A DNA stretch of 64,000 nucleotides from Bdellovibrio sp. qaytius. Lineage in GTDB: Bacteria > Bdellovibrionota > Bdellovibrionia > Bdellovibrionales > Bdellovibrionaceae. A program made the translations under genes and the position numbers. The stretch lies in assembly GCA_004011035.1 (NCBI GenBank), contig CP025734.1:1944001-2008000 (forward strand), given 5' to 3'. Positions within the stretch are counted from its first letter, which is position 1; every line of letters begins with the position of its first letter. The notes below the pieces were generated by a model. That model saw only the letters and a list, made by a program, of their open reading frames with translations, had not been told where the DNA came from and made no database searches. Of this stretch, positions 8,892-17,743 are shown piece by piece.

Positions 8892-10355
8892 ATGGGACGT
8901 TATCTAGTTGTTGATATTGAAGATAAGTCTGTAGAGCAAATAATCGAGGCACTTCGTGCTGTCGACGCTCAGGCTCAGATCGAAAAATTTTCGACCTTGG
9001 AAGAGTTCGAAGCGCATGCCAACGCCATCACTCCAGAAAATATTGCCTCATTTTGGAATTTTGATTTAATGGTTTTGGATTACGGTCAGCATACACCGCA
9101 AGCGTGGCCTGAAAAAATCGCGAAATTCAAATCACAAAATTTAAAAGAATTTTCAATTGTTCTAACAAGTTACGAGAATAACTTCACACTCGCTAAATTC
9201 ATTCGCCCGCTTGATATTTATAACTTTGTTTTTAAACCTTTTGATTCATTGATTTTAAAAGAGAGCTTAAACTTAGCTTTAAAGATTAAGAAAAAAGCAG
9301 CTCCTTTAGAAATGAAATCACAAAGTGCTACGGCCTTTATTGCTCTTTTAAAAGAGGTCGAACTGCAAACTGTCTCTGAATTAGGCTTTGTGACTTTAAG
9401 TGATTCACAAATTGATGCCGGCAGTATTTCTAAATATTTCTCGGCCATGTTCTTAAATGGCAAAAAACAAAGCGTTTGGGCGCAATGTTTAGTCAGTATT
9501 CCCCACCCGCAAAAAGCGGGTTACTTTATTAATAAATTTCAATTTTTCGGCGTTGATCAGCCCTTACTTACGACAGTGCGCAAGTACATTGCCGCCCATA
9601 AAAAAGATACGGCTTCAAGCGCTTTATGGAATTTAAATCCACCTAAAACTACGATCCCTTTAAAACTAGCTATCATCGGCTTAGATAACGATGAAAATAA
9701 AAGTTTAGCTCAGGAAATTCAATCTCGTTATAATAACGTGACCCCTGAAATCGTTAAACTTGATCCTTCAAAAAAATCAGCTGATCAGGCTATGTTTGAT
9801 CATCACTTTTGCCTTAATACGACAGATATTAAACATGAAAACTTCAAAGAGATGTTTAAACCTGAGTGTATCCATTTATGGTATGCACCGAATATTCCTA
9901 AAGAAGATGATTTAAAAGTTCATGCCACTGAATACCGCGATTTATTCGTACGCCCGTTAGATCGTTCTTATTTTTATAAAAAATTAAAAATTCATTTAAA
10001 TGCCTTAAGCGAAAAAGAACCAAGTCACCTGTCAAACATCACATCTCACGAAGTGATGAAAGTGGCTAACAAGGTTAAAATTTCTGAAATTTCTGAACTG
10101 TATGTGAACCTTGTTTACAGTCGCGAATTACACTTTAAAGAATTTCGTGAATTTGTATTTTTAAGTGATGACGAATCTCAAACTGTAGAGCTTCCGGCAT
10201 TTTGTCATTACACCGAAAAATCAGCGAGCACTGGTAAAGATGACCCACCAGGCTTTTTACACCAATTTGTATTCTATGGAATGACCGATCATTTTTTAAA
10301 ACAAATTCGTCTGTGGTTATTACACAATTATATCATTTCAAATCAAAAAGATTAA
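8892..10355 (+). CDS. Tandem receiver-domain protein with internal duplication
   Basis: 487 residues that fall into two similar halves. Residues 1-120 form a response-regulator receiver-like domain with probable phosphoacceptor Asp63 (LMVLDYG) and conserved Lys115 (VFKPFD). Residues about 140-250 form an unknown domain X ending in FINKFQFFGVDQPLL. Residues about 255-365 resemble a second receiver (LKLAIIGLDNDENK, VRPLD) without an obvious phosphoacceptor. Residues about 380-487 repeat X (FLHQFVFYGMTDHFL). No DNA-binding or enzymatic output domain is visible. It is probably a signalling adaptor. The last codons overlap the convergent acyltransferase by 4 bp. Confidence 0.72.
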   Translation: MGRYLVVDIEDKSVEQIIEALRAVDAQAQIEKFSTLEEFEAHANAITPENIASFWNFDLMVLDYGQHTPQAWPEKIAKFKSQNLKEFSIVLTSYENNFTLAKFIRPLDIYNFVFKPFDSLILKESLNLALKIKKKAAPLEMKSQSATAFIALLKEVELQTVSELGFVTLSDSQIDAGSISKYFSAMFLNGKKQSVWAQCLVSIPHPQKAGYFINKFQFFGVDQPLLTTVRKYIAAHKKDTASSALWNLNPPKTTIPLKLAIIGLDNDENKSLAQEIQSRYNNVTPEIVKLDPSKKSADQAMFDHHFCLNTTDIKHENFKEMFKPECIHLWYAPNIPKEDDLKVHATEYRDLFVRPLDRSYFYKKLKIHLNALSEKEPSHLSNITSHEVMKVANKVKISEISELYVNLVYSRELHFKEFREFVFLSDDESQTVELPAFCHYTEKSASTGKDDPPGFLHQFVFYGMTDHFLKQIRLWLLHNYIISNQKD

Positions 10356-11143
10356 TTTTGAACTTGTGATTGCACACCGTATTTTTCGCCAGCACCAACA
10401 ATAGTTTTAGGAAGTACCGCAGAATTTGGCAGCACCGTTGCGCGCTCTTCAATAGTAACGCCGCCTAAAAGTTTAGCGCCTAAGCCGATCATGGCGCCTT
10501 TTTTCAGATGCAGTTTATCGATGATTAAAAACCCGTTCATTCCGTAATGGGCCATCATAAATACTGAACCACCGATGGTCACATGATCATCTAATTGAAT
10601 CAGACATGGGTCAGAAATATTAGATGTATTAATCACCACGTTCTTGCCAATTTTCATGCCCATCATTTTAAAAAATAAAATGTTTAAGGGCGATGGAGTT
10701 AAAAATTCTAATATTGTATAGCGCACTAAATATGTTAAAGCGTTGTGGTAATACCACGGAATCGACTCTAACGAATACCAAGCCCCACGGTACGGACGCA
10801 CAAATGGCAAAAGTGGTAAGTTAAAAATCGGAACCACAAAAACTAAAGTTAAAATAAACGAAATAAATCCAGCACCGGCACACATGCCATAACATAACGA
10901 CTTCACAAAAAGTGAATACCCTTCAACCCAAAGGTTGGCTTGCTGAAAAAGGTAAATGGCTGGCGTAATTGAGAACCCCAAAATCAAAACATACAGAACA
11001 ACCAGGGGTAATAAAAAAAGGATAAAAGCGATGGTTGAGAACTTACGGATCGTGTTTTCAAGCAGGGCCATGGCGCCCTTTTTAGTAGAACGTGTAGAAT
11101 TTATATCGGCTTTAGCTGGTTTACTCGCCACTTTATCACTCAT
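10352..11143 (-). CDS. Membrane-associated left-handed beta-helix acyltransferase
   Basis: 263 residues. A charged N-terminus leads to two or three hydrophobic segments (about 40-125), then a hexapeptide-repeat beta-helix (about 165-255) with KIGKNVVINT, LDDHVTIGG, KKGAMIGLGAKLLGG and EERATVLPNSAVLP. Such enzymes transfer acetyl or other acyl groups to sugars or small amines. The ATG at 11143 is chosen because a TTTACT-17-GATCAT promoter ends 6 nt before it. Upstream in-frame codons would lie over the promoter and the divergent gene. Confidence 0.72.
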   Translation of the reverse strand: MSDKVASKPAKADINSTRSTKKGAMALLENTIRKFSTIAFILFLLPLVVLYVLILGFSITPAIYLFQQANLWVEGYSLFVKSLCYGMCAGAGFISFILTLVFVVPIFNLPLLPFVRPYRGAWYSLESIPWYYHNALTYLVRYTILEFLTPSPLNILFFKMMGMKIGKNVVINTSNISDPCLIQLDDHVTIGGSVFMMAHYGMNGFLIIDKLHLKKGAMIGLGAKLLGGVTIEERATVLPNSAVLPKTIVGAGEKYGVQSQVQN

Positions 11144-11149
11144 ATATAA

Positions 11150-11178
11150 ATGATCGGCTGATCCCTTGCATAAGTAAA
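11150..11178 (-). promoter_or_regulatory. Promoter of the acyltransferase gene, leaderless
   Basis: On the minus strand TTTACT, 17 bp, GATCAT, then 6 nt to the ATG at 11143. Matches to consensus are moderate (4 of 6 in each box); the spacing matches the other leaderless promoters in this window. Confidence 0.45.
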
Positions 11179-11203
11179 CACAAAAATGGTACCTATTCCC
11201 TCT

Positions 11204-11764
11204 ATGAAAACAGGCGAAATTTCTGATTCTGAACAAACTCAAACAAATTCTGGTTGCTCTCATTGCGGTAAAGCTAAGGCTCCTTACCAATGTGGCTGTT
11301 GCAACGATACTCTATGTAAATCGTGCGTTCAGTTCATGCCAGACGAGGCATTTCAGTTTGTTACAAACCGTGCAAAAGAAATCAGTCATAACCACTACTG
11401 TAACCCATGCTTTGATCTGAACGTGGTTCCGGCTTTAGCAGAGTACGAAGAGATCGCAGAACGTGCGCGCGAGATTGCGGTTTTTGATGTGACTCAAGGT
11501 AAAGAAACTCGTTTTATCAAACGTTTAGAAAGACCTATGGTTCTCGAGTCAGGTGTGGATGCACAGGATATCACTATGCGCCTAGCCTACATGGCGGCTG
11601 AGAAAAACTATAACGCCATCGTTGATTTAGATATTAAGTCCTTTAAAGTACGCGATGGGGCTTACCAAACTACCGCTTACTCAGGAAAAGCTATTCCTGT
11701 GATTTTAGACACCCGTAAACTTATGAAAGATCGTTCACTCCGAACTAATTACTCTGACAATTAA
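11204..11764 (+). CDS. Cysteine-rich zinc-finger protein with C-terminal alpha/beta domain
   Basis: 186 residues. The N-terminal 75 residues contain paired cysteines and histidines (CSHCGKAKAPYQCGCC, LCKSC, HYCNPC) spaced like a B-box or FYVE-type zinc-binding module. The C-terminal half (DAQDITMRLAYMAAEKNYNA, then a VRDGAYQTTAYSGKAIPV strand pair) is reminiscent of the small YbjQ-like fold. Function is unknown. An in-frame ATG at 11186 is the alternative start; neither has a clear ribosome site. The stop overlaps the convergent kynA-like gene by 3 bp. Confidence 0.65.
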   Translation: MKTGEISDSEQTQTNSGCSHCGKAKAPYQCGCCNDTLCKSCVQFMPDEAFQFVTNRAKEISHNHYCNPCFDLNVVPALAEYEEIAERAREIAVFDVTQGKETRFIKRLERPMVLESGVDAQDITMRLAYMAAEKNYNAIVDLDIKSFKVRDGAYQTTAYSGKAIPVILDTRKLMKDRSLRTNYSDN

Positions 11765-12861
11765 ACGTGAAAGTTTAATTGTTTTTTTACTTCAGCCGGA
11801 ATTTTCGGTAGTCGTGAGCGCGGAATTAAATAAGTCGATAAATTAAATAAATCTGCAAATACACGGTTATTATCCGCGGCTTTTTTCAAGTACGTGTGAC
11901 CTGATGATCCACCCGTTCCAATTTTTGAACCCAACATACGTTGTGCTAAAAGCATATGACGGTAACGCCAAGTTGTGAAATTTTCGTCGATATCCATTAA
12001 GATAGTCATCATTTGAAACGGCATTGAAAGCATCGGCTCGTCACGATAAAGCATAATGAATAAGGCGTTTAACATCGCTTTTTGCGAAAGCTTACGTTGA
12101 CCATCAGCCACAACTTTTTTGTGTGCTTCTTCGTTAAATAAATTATCAAAAGAGCTTTGAGTTGATTTTAAATTTTCTAACTGACCTTGTTTATCTTTAT
12201 CTGAAAGCCCAGCTGCGTTGGCTTCAATCGTGGCTTTATCTTCAGCTAACATTTTATTGATTGTGTTTTGGTACTCTGTCCAGAAGTTGAAATTCTCTTT
12301 ATTTGTGAATGGAGTACGCTCTAACCACTTCTCTAAAAGACGTAACATTGAAGGCGCCGCCTCTAAACCAGATAGACGTGTACGGTCGGCTTCGTTTAAG
12401 CGGCCTAAGAAGAATTCACGATCGATACCTTCGCGGTCTACAGTATTAAGGCCTAACTTGATTTCAATTTCACGAAACTGTGTGCTTTGAAAACCAGAAG
12501 CCGGAGACAACAAACTACGAAATTCAAGAAAATCCATCGGTGTCATAGTTTCTAAAATTTCGAAGTTGTTCTGAAAGCCCGCTTGAATTTTGCGGATACG
12601 ATCTAAACGTTGAATAATGTAACTAAATTCACTGTCTTCAACTGTAGGTTTTTTAAATGTTGTTAGAACTGCATCTAAATCATGAAGGATCTGTTTGAAC
12701 CATAACTCATAAGCTTGGTGAACAACGATAAATAATGTTTCATCATGCGCTTCAGGATTTTCTTTAGTCGCAAATTTTTTGCTTAAAGGCTCTTGGCATG
12801 ACAAGAATTTTTCTAACATTAAATAATCATTATAGTAAACCGGGCCTTGATTCTTGTGCAT
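11761..12861 (-). CDS. kynA: Tryptophan 2,3-dioxygenase
   Basis: 366 residues. It oxidatively opens the indole ring of L-tryptophan to N-formylkynurenine with a haem cofactor. Family signatures are visible: YNDYLMLEKFL, FIVVHQAYELWFKQILHDLD, RYRHMLLAQRMLGSK (proximal haem histidine region) and GTGGSSGHTYL (substrate-carboxylate loop). GAGGA just upstream of ATG supports the start. No other kynurenine-pathway gene is adjacent, so it may serve tryptophan catabolism on its own. Confidence 0.95.
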   Translation of the reverse strand: MHKNQGPVYYNDYLMLEKFLSCQEPLSKKFATKENPEAHDETLFIVVHQAYELWFKQILHDLDAVLTTFKKPTVEDSEFSYIIQRLDRIRKIQAGFQNNFEILETMTPMDFLEFRSLLSPASGFQSTQFREIEIKLGLNTVDREGIDREFFLGRLNEADRTRLSGLEAAPSMLRLLEKWLERTPFTNKENFNFWTEYQNTINKMLAEDKATIEANAAGLSDKDKQGQLENLKSTQSSFDNLFNEEAHKKVVADGQRKLSQKAMLNALFIMLYRDEPMLSMPFQMMTILMDIDENFTTWRYRHMLLAQRMLGSKIGTGGSSGHTYLKKAADNNRVFADLFNLSTYLIPRSRLPKIPAEVKKQLNFHV

Positions 12862-12886
12862 ATGATTCCTCGTCTTTCAAAAAAGC

Positions 12887-13879
12887 TTAGGGTATTTCAT
12901 TTAATAAGGCCATCTGAAACTTAGTGCGTCCTTTAAGCGCTGGGCTATAAACTGCCTGTTTAAAAAGACTTTCAAAGGCTAACTTGTAATTTGCTGGCTT
13001 TTTATCAGCCACGACGGCTGCTAAATGCCCTGTAACAAAGGCCGTCGCTTGCGAGGTGCCACTTAAAAAGCCGTAACGATTTTGAGGTAGTGTCGAATAA
13101 ATTAATTTTCCAGGCGCCGCAATATCGACCGTGTTCTTTCCGTAATTACTAAAACTTGTGAGCCCTCCATCTTTAGAAAGCGCGGCTACTGAAATCATAT
13201 TATCCAAACGATAACTGGCGGGGTAATATCTAACGACATCCGTGTCTTCCGTTTCGTTCCCCGCCGCAACGACCATCATGATTCCAAGTTTTCTTGCATT
13301 TTGTATAGCTTGTAATTCATAAAACTCAGGCATCGCACCACCTGCAGAATAATTGACGATTTGCGCTTTCATCATTGTCGCATAATGAATAGCTTTAATT
13401 GTGTTGATGATATTCATCTGATTGCTGAGTTTTGGACTATAATATTTTAACGCCATCAATTGCAAATCAGCACTGCCATGCTTTGTTTGTGTGAACTGCG
13501 TATTGATGATGCCGGCAATGTGAGTGCCATGACCCTCTTGGTCGCTCACTTGATTATTATTATCGACGAAATTCCACCCATTAACGTCGTCGACATAACC
13601 GTTTCCGTCATCATCAATACCATTTGTAGCTTTGTCACGGCCTTGCGAATCTTTCCCTGTTTCGCCAACATTGATCCAGATCGTTTTTTTTAAGTCTTTA
13701 TGTTCAGTATCAATCCCCGTATCAATAACGGCGACGACAACTTTTTCATTCACTGCTTTGGCGCTGGTTGTGAGCAAACACACCATCATAAAACTTGCGC
13801 CCATGAAAACCGATTTTGAAAAGGCTGCGCCTTTTAGTGTTTTAGATAAAGCTCCGCCCGTAATGAATTTTGCGTTCAT
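12887..13879 (-). CDS. Secreted subtilisin-like serine protease (S8 family)
   Basis: 330 residues with a long signal region (MNAKFITGG to about TTSAKA) followed directly by the catalytic domain. The triad is Asp53 (VIDTGID), His117 (HGTHIAG) and Ser276 (GTSQAT); the oxyanion Asn lies in VVAAGNE. No long propeptide is evident, unusual for subtilases. A strong AGGGGG box 5 nt before ATG fixes the start at 13879; the upstream in-frame extension is not translated. Separated by 25 bp from the dioxygenase gene downstream. Confidence 0.9.
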   Translation of the reverse strand: MNAKFITGGALSKTLKGAAFSKSVFMGASFMMVCLLTTSAKAVNEKVVVAVIDTGIDTEHKDLKKTIWINVGETGKDSQGRDKATNGIDDDGNGYVDDVNGWNFVDNNNQVSDQEGHGTHIAGIINTQFTQTKHGSADLQLMALKYYSPKLSNQMNIINTIKAIHYATMMKAQIVNYSAGGAMPEFYELQAIQNARKLGIMMVVAAGNETEDTDVVRYYPASYRLDNMISVAALSKDGGLTSFSNYGKNTVDIAAPGKLIYSTLPQNRYGFLSGTSQATAFVTGHLAAVVADKKPANYKLAFESLFKQAVYSPALKGRTKFQMALLNEIP

Positions 13880-14003
13880 TAAATCCCCCTTGTACAATTT
13901 GTTTTGTTTATTCTGTGACTGTGTTTTTTTGACAGTCGTTCTGTATGAATAGAACAAAGCAATGTGGGGGCCATAGCGGCTATAGCTTATATAGGAGTTA
14001 ACA

Positions 14004-14043
14004 ACTGTCTAAGGTGTAACCTGTATATAAATCTTTAGACAGT
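14004..14043. repeat. Inverted repeat upstream of the subtilase gene
   Basis: Arms ACTGTCTAA and TTAGACAGT are perfect complements separated by 22 bp; outer AAC/GTT pairs extend them with a one-base bulge. It lies about 130 bp upstream of the protease start and is not followed by a T-run, so it may be a regulator-binding site rather than a terminator. Confidence 0.45.
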
Positions 14044-14073
14044 GTTATGAATTGTACTGTTAGAAAGTTAACA

Positions 14074-14093
14074 CCGTGGCGTGAAAGCCACGG
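14074..14093 (-). terminator. Probable terminator hairpin after the diguanylate cyclase gene
   Basis: CCGTGGC / GCCACGG stem with a 6-base loop, a few bases past the stop codon on the minus strand. The following sequence is AT-rich without a clean T-run, so termination strength is uncertain. Confidence 0.45.
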
Positions 14094-14099
14094 CTATGG

Positions 14100-15227
14100 C
14101 TACGCTACGCGCTGAGGCTTTTGCGTTGAACTAGGGGCCACTGTGTATTGATTGCGGCCCGAGTTTTTAGACTTATATAAGGCTGTGTCTGAGCGTTTAA
14201 CCCAGTCTGAGGCATTCTCATTAGGTAACAACTGAGCGATTCCCATAGACACGGTAAAGCTTACCGTTGAAGACCCATGAACGAACACTTCAGAACGAAT
14301 GCGTTTTTGCACTTCTTCAGCGCGAATCAAGGCATGCTCAATCGCATGGTTTGGCAGAATCACGACGAATTCTTCACCACCGATACGAGACACCATTTCA
14401 GAGTCTTTATGAAAGACTGACTTTAAAATACGAACACATTCTTTTAAGACGAAATCACCAATATCGTGGCCATAGGTATCGTTGATTTTTTTGAAAAAAT
14501 CGATATCCATAATGATCAGGCTGACTTGCATCGGGTTCATATTATTTAAATGAACGTACTTTTTCACAGTGTCATCAAAACTCTTACGGTTATGTGCCCC
14601 TGTTAAATGATCTAAATTTAATGATGAGTTAGCCTCTAACAGCTGCTTTTTCACTGTATCTAAATTCTTTTTCACCGACGTTAAACGTTTTTTACGCGTT
14701 TCGTTTTTAGCGTTTTGATGTTCAACATATAAATTAATAAACTGACGTGATTTTTTACGTAGCGTTTCTAGCGAATTCGACTCAACAGCTTCTTTTAAAT
14801 CGCTTAAGTGAACAGATAACTGATCATCTTTAGCTGAGTCATCGTGAATGTCTTCTGATAACTGATCAGCTAGATCCCAAACGATACGTTTGAAATCATC
14901 AAATGTGTGTTGAATATAAGTTGATTCATCAACGCGGTAACTTGAAAAGAACAAACGAATCTCTGATAATGTCTTTTCAACATTTTTTGGATCAGAATCG
15001 ACAAGACCTTTCGCCATCGAATCTAATTTTTCACGCACTTTTCTAACTGAATGTTTTTCCATATCGAAGAGATGTTTATTAAAGACATCCATGATATATA
15101 AAAGCGTCGCTTTTTCTTCTGTGATTACTGGCATTTTTCTTGTCGGTGCAGAATCAACGCTGATCGAATCTGAATCCGCAAAAGAGATATCTAATTGCTG
15201 CAATAATTTAACAACCCATTGTTTCAA
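14100..15227 (-). CDS. Diguanylate cyclase (GGDEF domain)
   Basis: 375 residues. A helical, partly coiled-coil N-terminal half of about 200 residues is followed by a GGDEF domain with intact active site RIGGEEFVVILP and substrate helix LDHLTGAHNRKSFDD. It makes c-di-GMP from two GTP. The inhibitory I-site (normally RxxD before GGEEF) is altered to KDSE, so product inhibition may be lost. GGAGG lies 5 nt before a TTG codon at 15227. This looks a better start than the ATG at 15254, which has no ribosome site. Confidence 0.85.
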   Translation of the reverse strand: MKQWVVKLLQQLDISFADSDSISVDSAPTRKMPVITEEKATLLYIMDVFNKHLFDMEKHSVRKVREKLDSMAKGLVDSDPKNVEKTLSEIRLFFSSYRVDESTYIQHTFDDFKRIVWDLADQLSEDIHDDSAKDDQLSVHLSDLKEAVESNSLETLRKKSRQFINLYVEHQNAKNETRKKRLTSVKKNLDTVKKQLLEANSSLNLDHLTGAHNRKSFDDTVKKYVHLNNMNPMQVSLIIMDIDFFKKINDTYGHDIGDFVLKECVRILKSVFHKDSEMVSRIGGEEFVVILPNHAIEHALIRAEEVQKRIRSEVFVHGSSTVSFTVSMGIAQLLPNENASDWVKRSDTALYKSKNSGRNQYTVAPSSTQKPQRVA

Positions 15228-15299
15228 TGTAGCCTCCGCTATCAAATAACTCATCGGTTTTTTTACTCTGAATTTTTATGATTTTTTCAGTAATTACGC

Positions 15300-15336
15300 G
15301 TCTCATGTTGAGGCAAAGCGTAGCTTTAGTTGAGAC
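15300..15336. promoter_or_regulatory. Hairpin / operator-like palindrome upstream of the diguanylate cyclase gene
   Basis: GTCTCA and TGAGAC flank an inner AAAGC-GTA-GCTTT stem. The left part GTCTCATGTTGAGGC matches a palindrome at 37661-37675 in 13 of 15 bases. It could be a terminator for the upstream gene on the minus strand or a regulatory site; the sequence does not decide. Confidence 0.35.
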
Positions 15337-15365
15337 CAACTAGACTTTTAAACAACAATTCACTA

Positions 15366-16547
15366 TTAGTTAAACAATTGTCCGCAACTTAGTCCGCCCC
15401 CGCGCATCGTCGAGGCCTCGTTGATCAGATTTTCATATTTGCGTTGTTTACGGTAAAGAGTTTTCATAACGCTGTTGTTTTCTAACCACTCGATCACTTT
15501 GTTAGATTTAACTAACGCTAATAAGCCTACCGAACCGCTCGCAATAATAGCCACGATCGGAGAAAACCCATACACGCTAGGTTGTAACACCATACCCATG
15601 CTGGCTAATTGGCTCATCACGATATTTCTAACATCTGCAATACGTTTCAACGCATTTTTTGCGACAGGATTTTTTTCAGCATTGGCTGCGGCTAATAATT
15701 CTCCCCAGGCAAAACTAGCTAACGTAGTAATGGCAGCAACTTCTAATGACATTGTCCAGAAATGCATCGTTGATAATGTTGTTGTTAGATCATGCATTGA
15801 AATAATTGACTGACGTAAAAATTGAAAACCAACACTGAAAGTTAAATTTGCTAAAAACTGTGAAGCGATCACGCGACGTGCGGCTTCGTTTGAGTTTAAT
15901 TCGCCTGATTTTAAAGACTTACCTGAAAGTTTATCAAACGCATCAATGATTTTATGGCGTATTGGCACAGTCATCTTTGCCCATAGATCACGATCAAGGC
16001 CAAAAGCCGCAGAAAATACAATATTCATCATCACCATCGCTGATTTTTGATAAACATCCATCGATGCTGAATGAATCCAAATAAATGAATCATAGCTTGT
16101 CGTGATCACAACAATTGATAAACCTAGTTTGTCGAACTGAAACGTGTTTGCCGCATTGGCTTTATAACTCGCCCAACCCGCTGCTAATTTTTCTTGAGCT
16201 GCTGCTAATTTTCCAATCGGAATAAAACGAAATTTACGATCAGATACTTTTTCATTTTCTTGAATTGCCGTAGCAACGGCTGTGTATGTCTCAGCATTAT
16301 CAGTTGATAAAAGCACATCTGAATTTAAAGTTTCTTTGTTTTGTAAAAACGCATTGAGCTGGCTTGGGTCTTCTAACGGGATTTCTTTGTACGCAAACTG
16401 AGTGTCATTGTTAGCCCCACCCAGATTCAGGATCAGAGCCGGAGACTTTTCAGATTGGCCGTTCAGGTCATCAGATACGGGTGGGCCCGCCACAGCCGTA
16501 ACCACTTGCACGAAGACCAAAATAAAGACCAGAAATGATTTCATCAT
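15366..16547 (-). CDS. Exported/membrane protein of unknown function
   Basis: 393 residues. A signal sequence (MMKSFLVFILVFVQVVTAVAG) is followed by about 130 soluble residues. Several hydrophobic stretches of membrane-helix length then appear (for example near IVMMNIVFSAAFGL, EVAAITTLASFAWGELLAA and VYGFSPIVAIIASGSVGLLAL). This suggests a periplasmic head and an inner-membrane bundle. I do not recognise the family. No good Shine-Dalgarno site is present; two ATG codons are adjacent at the start. Confidence 0.65.
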   Translation of the reverse strand: MMKSFLVFILVFVQVVTAVAGPPVSDDLNGQSEKSPALILNLGGANNDTQFAYKEIPLEDPSQLNAFLQNKETLNSDVLLSTDNAETYTAVATAIQENEKVSDRKFRFIPIGKLAAAQEKLAAGWASYKANAANTFQFDKLGLSIVVITTSYDSFIWIHSASMDVYQKSAMVMMNIVFSAAFGLDRDLWAKMTVPIRHKIIDAFDKLSGKSLKSGELNSNEAARRVIASQFLANLTFSVGFQFLRQSIISMHDLTTTLSTMHFWTMSLEVAAITTLASFAWGELLAAANAEKNPVAKNALKRIADVRNIVMSQLASMGMVLQPSVYGFSPIVAIIASGSVGLLALVKSNKVIEWLENNSVMKTLYRKQRKYENLINEASTMRGGGLSCGQLFN

Positions 16548-16782
16548 CGATGTAGCTTAGTGCAGTAAAAGGACCGAATTTTAACAGCCATAAACCAACC
16601 TATTGCTTTAAAACCAAGTAAAATTAGTAAAAGCCCTAAATACGCCGTCTTTTTTTGGTCACCGTCAAATGTAACGACACCTCTACTTCCGCAATAAATT
16701 CGCAATAAAATTTATAACTTAAAAGAATGTCCCTAGCGCTTTAGCCAAAGCCTTGGTAGAACCCCTGCATCGGAGAGTATTT

Positions 16783-17124
16783 ATGAAACAAACTTTAGTT
16801 ATTTTATCGACGTTATTAGTATCAACTTTTGCCTTCGCAGCAGACACAGTTGAACAACCAGCTGAACAACAACAATACCAACCTGTTTGCCACAATGAAG
16901 CTGTTCAAGCGGCTCAAGTTCTTTTTTCTTTAAACAACAAAACAACTGTAGGTCTTGAATTAAAAGACGTACAAATTATCGATGCAGCTAACGCACCAGA
17001 AGGTGGCTACGAAGTTTATGATGTAGTTATCGCTCTTAACGGCGTTACTCACTCACCTTACCGTATTACGACAAGCCTTAAAGGTTGTACGATCCTTAGC
17101 TTCGAAATGCCTTTCGAAAACTAA
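16783..17124 (+). CDS. Small secreted protein of unknown function
   Basis: 113 residues. The signal peptide is clear (MKQTLVILSTLLVSTFAFAAD). The mature part of about 90 residues has two cysteines (PVCHNE and KGCTI) that could form one disulfide, with glutamine-rich sequence after the cleavage site. GGAGAG upstream of ATG fixes the start. A strong terminator follows, so the gene is a single transcription unit. Confidence 0.75.
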   Translation: MKQTLVILSTLLVSTFAFAADTVEQPAEQQQYQPVCHNEAVQAAQVLFSLNNKTTVGLELKDVQIIDAANAPEGGYEVYDVVIALNGVTHSPYRITTSLKGCTILSFEMPFEN

Positions 17125-17136
17125 TTTATTTTTTAG

Positions 17137-17172
17137 ATTAATAGCTCTAAATTTTTAGAGCTATTAATTTTT
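17137..17172 (+). terminator. Rho-independent terminator
   Basis: A perfect 15 bp AT-rich stem with core AATAGCTCTAAA / TTTAGAGCTATT and a 2-base gap, then TTTTTC. It ends the small secreted-protein transcript. Confidence 0.8.
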
Positions 17173-17209
17173 CTCGACTTTCTCTCTCGCCAATCTCAGA
17201 CTTAATCTT

Positions 17210-17743
17210 ATGGCGCACTCTTTAGAAATCCTTAAAACTACAAATACAGAATCCTTCAAATCCAAAAGCTTTCGCAGAGCTATGAATTGGTACCCCATGT
17301 TTTTTGCAACAGGGGCTAAAGTGTTATTCTGGTCTGGCGATTGGAGTGAAGTGCAACTGCGTCTGACTTTAAATATCTGGACACGTAATTACGTAAAAAC
17401 AATTTTTGGCGGCAGTATGTTTTCAGCCACTGATCCCTTTAATGTGATTATGTTCATGCACATGTTAGGAAAAGACTTTGTTGTCTGGGATAAATCAGCG
17501 TCGATAAAATTCAAACGCCCGGGTAAAGATCCGCTCTATGCGCTTTTTAAAATCACGCCTGAAGTTTTAGAAAAAGTTAAAGCTGAAGTGCAAGCTTCTG
17601 GTGAAACAACCCATATCGCATCTATTCAATGGATTGATAAAGATAAAAATGTGTACGCTGAATTAGAGCGTCACATTTATATCGCTGACAAAAAATTCTA
17701 TAAAGAAAAACTAGAGAAAAGAAAATTAACTAAGGGCACTTAA
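17210..17743 (+). CDS. DUF4442 (hotdog-fold thioesterase-like) protein
   Basis: 177 residues of the DUF4442 type, with FRRAMNWYPMFFATGAKV near the N-terminus and the NYVKTIFGGSMFSATDPF segment corresponding to the hotdog helix. Likely an acyl-thioester-binding or hydrolysing protein of unknown substrate. It differs clearly from the paralogue at 5.9 kb. The stop codon abuts the stop of the convergent next gene with no spacer. No clear ribosome site. Confidence 0.72.
   Translation: MAHSLEILKTTNTESFKSKSFRRAMNWYPMFFATGAKVLFWSGDWSEVQLRLTLNIWTRNYVKTIFGGSMFSATDPFNVIMFMHMLGKDFVVWDKSASIKFKRPGKDPLYALFKITPEVLEKVKAEVQASGETTHIASIQWIDKDKNVYAELERHIYIADKKFYKEKLEKRKLTKGT

Noticed and set aside
15300-15336. 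c-di-GMP riboswitch before the diguanylate cyclase gene
   Set aside because: GGCAAAGC on one strand recalls the GEMM motif, but the ACGCAAAGCC core and the two-stem arrangement are missing.
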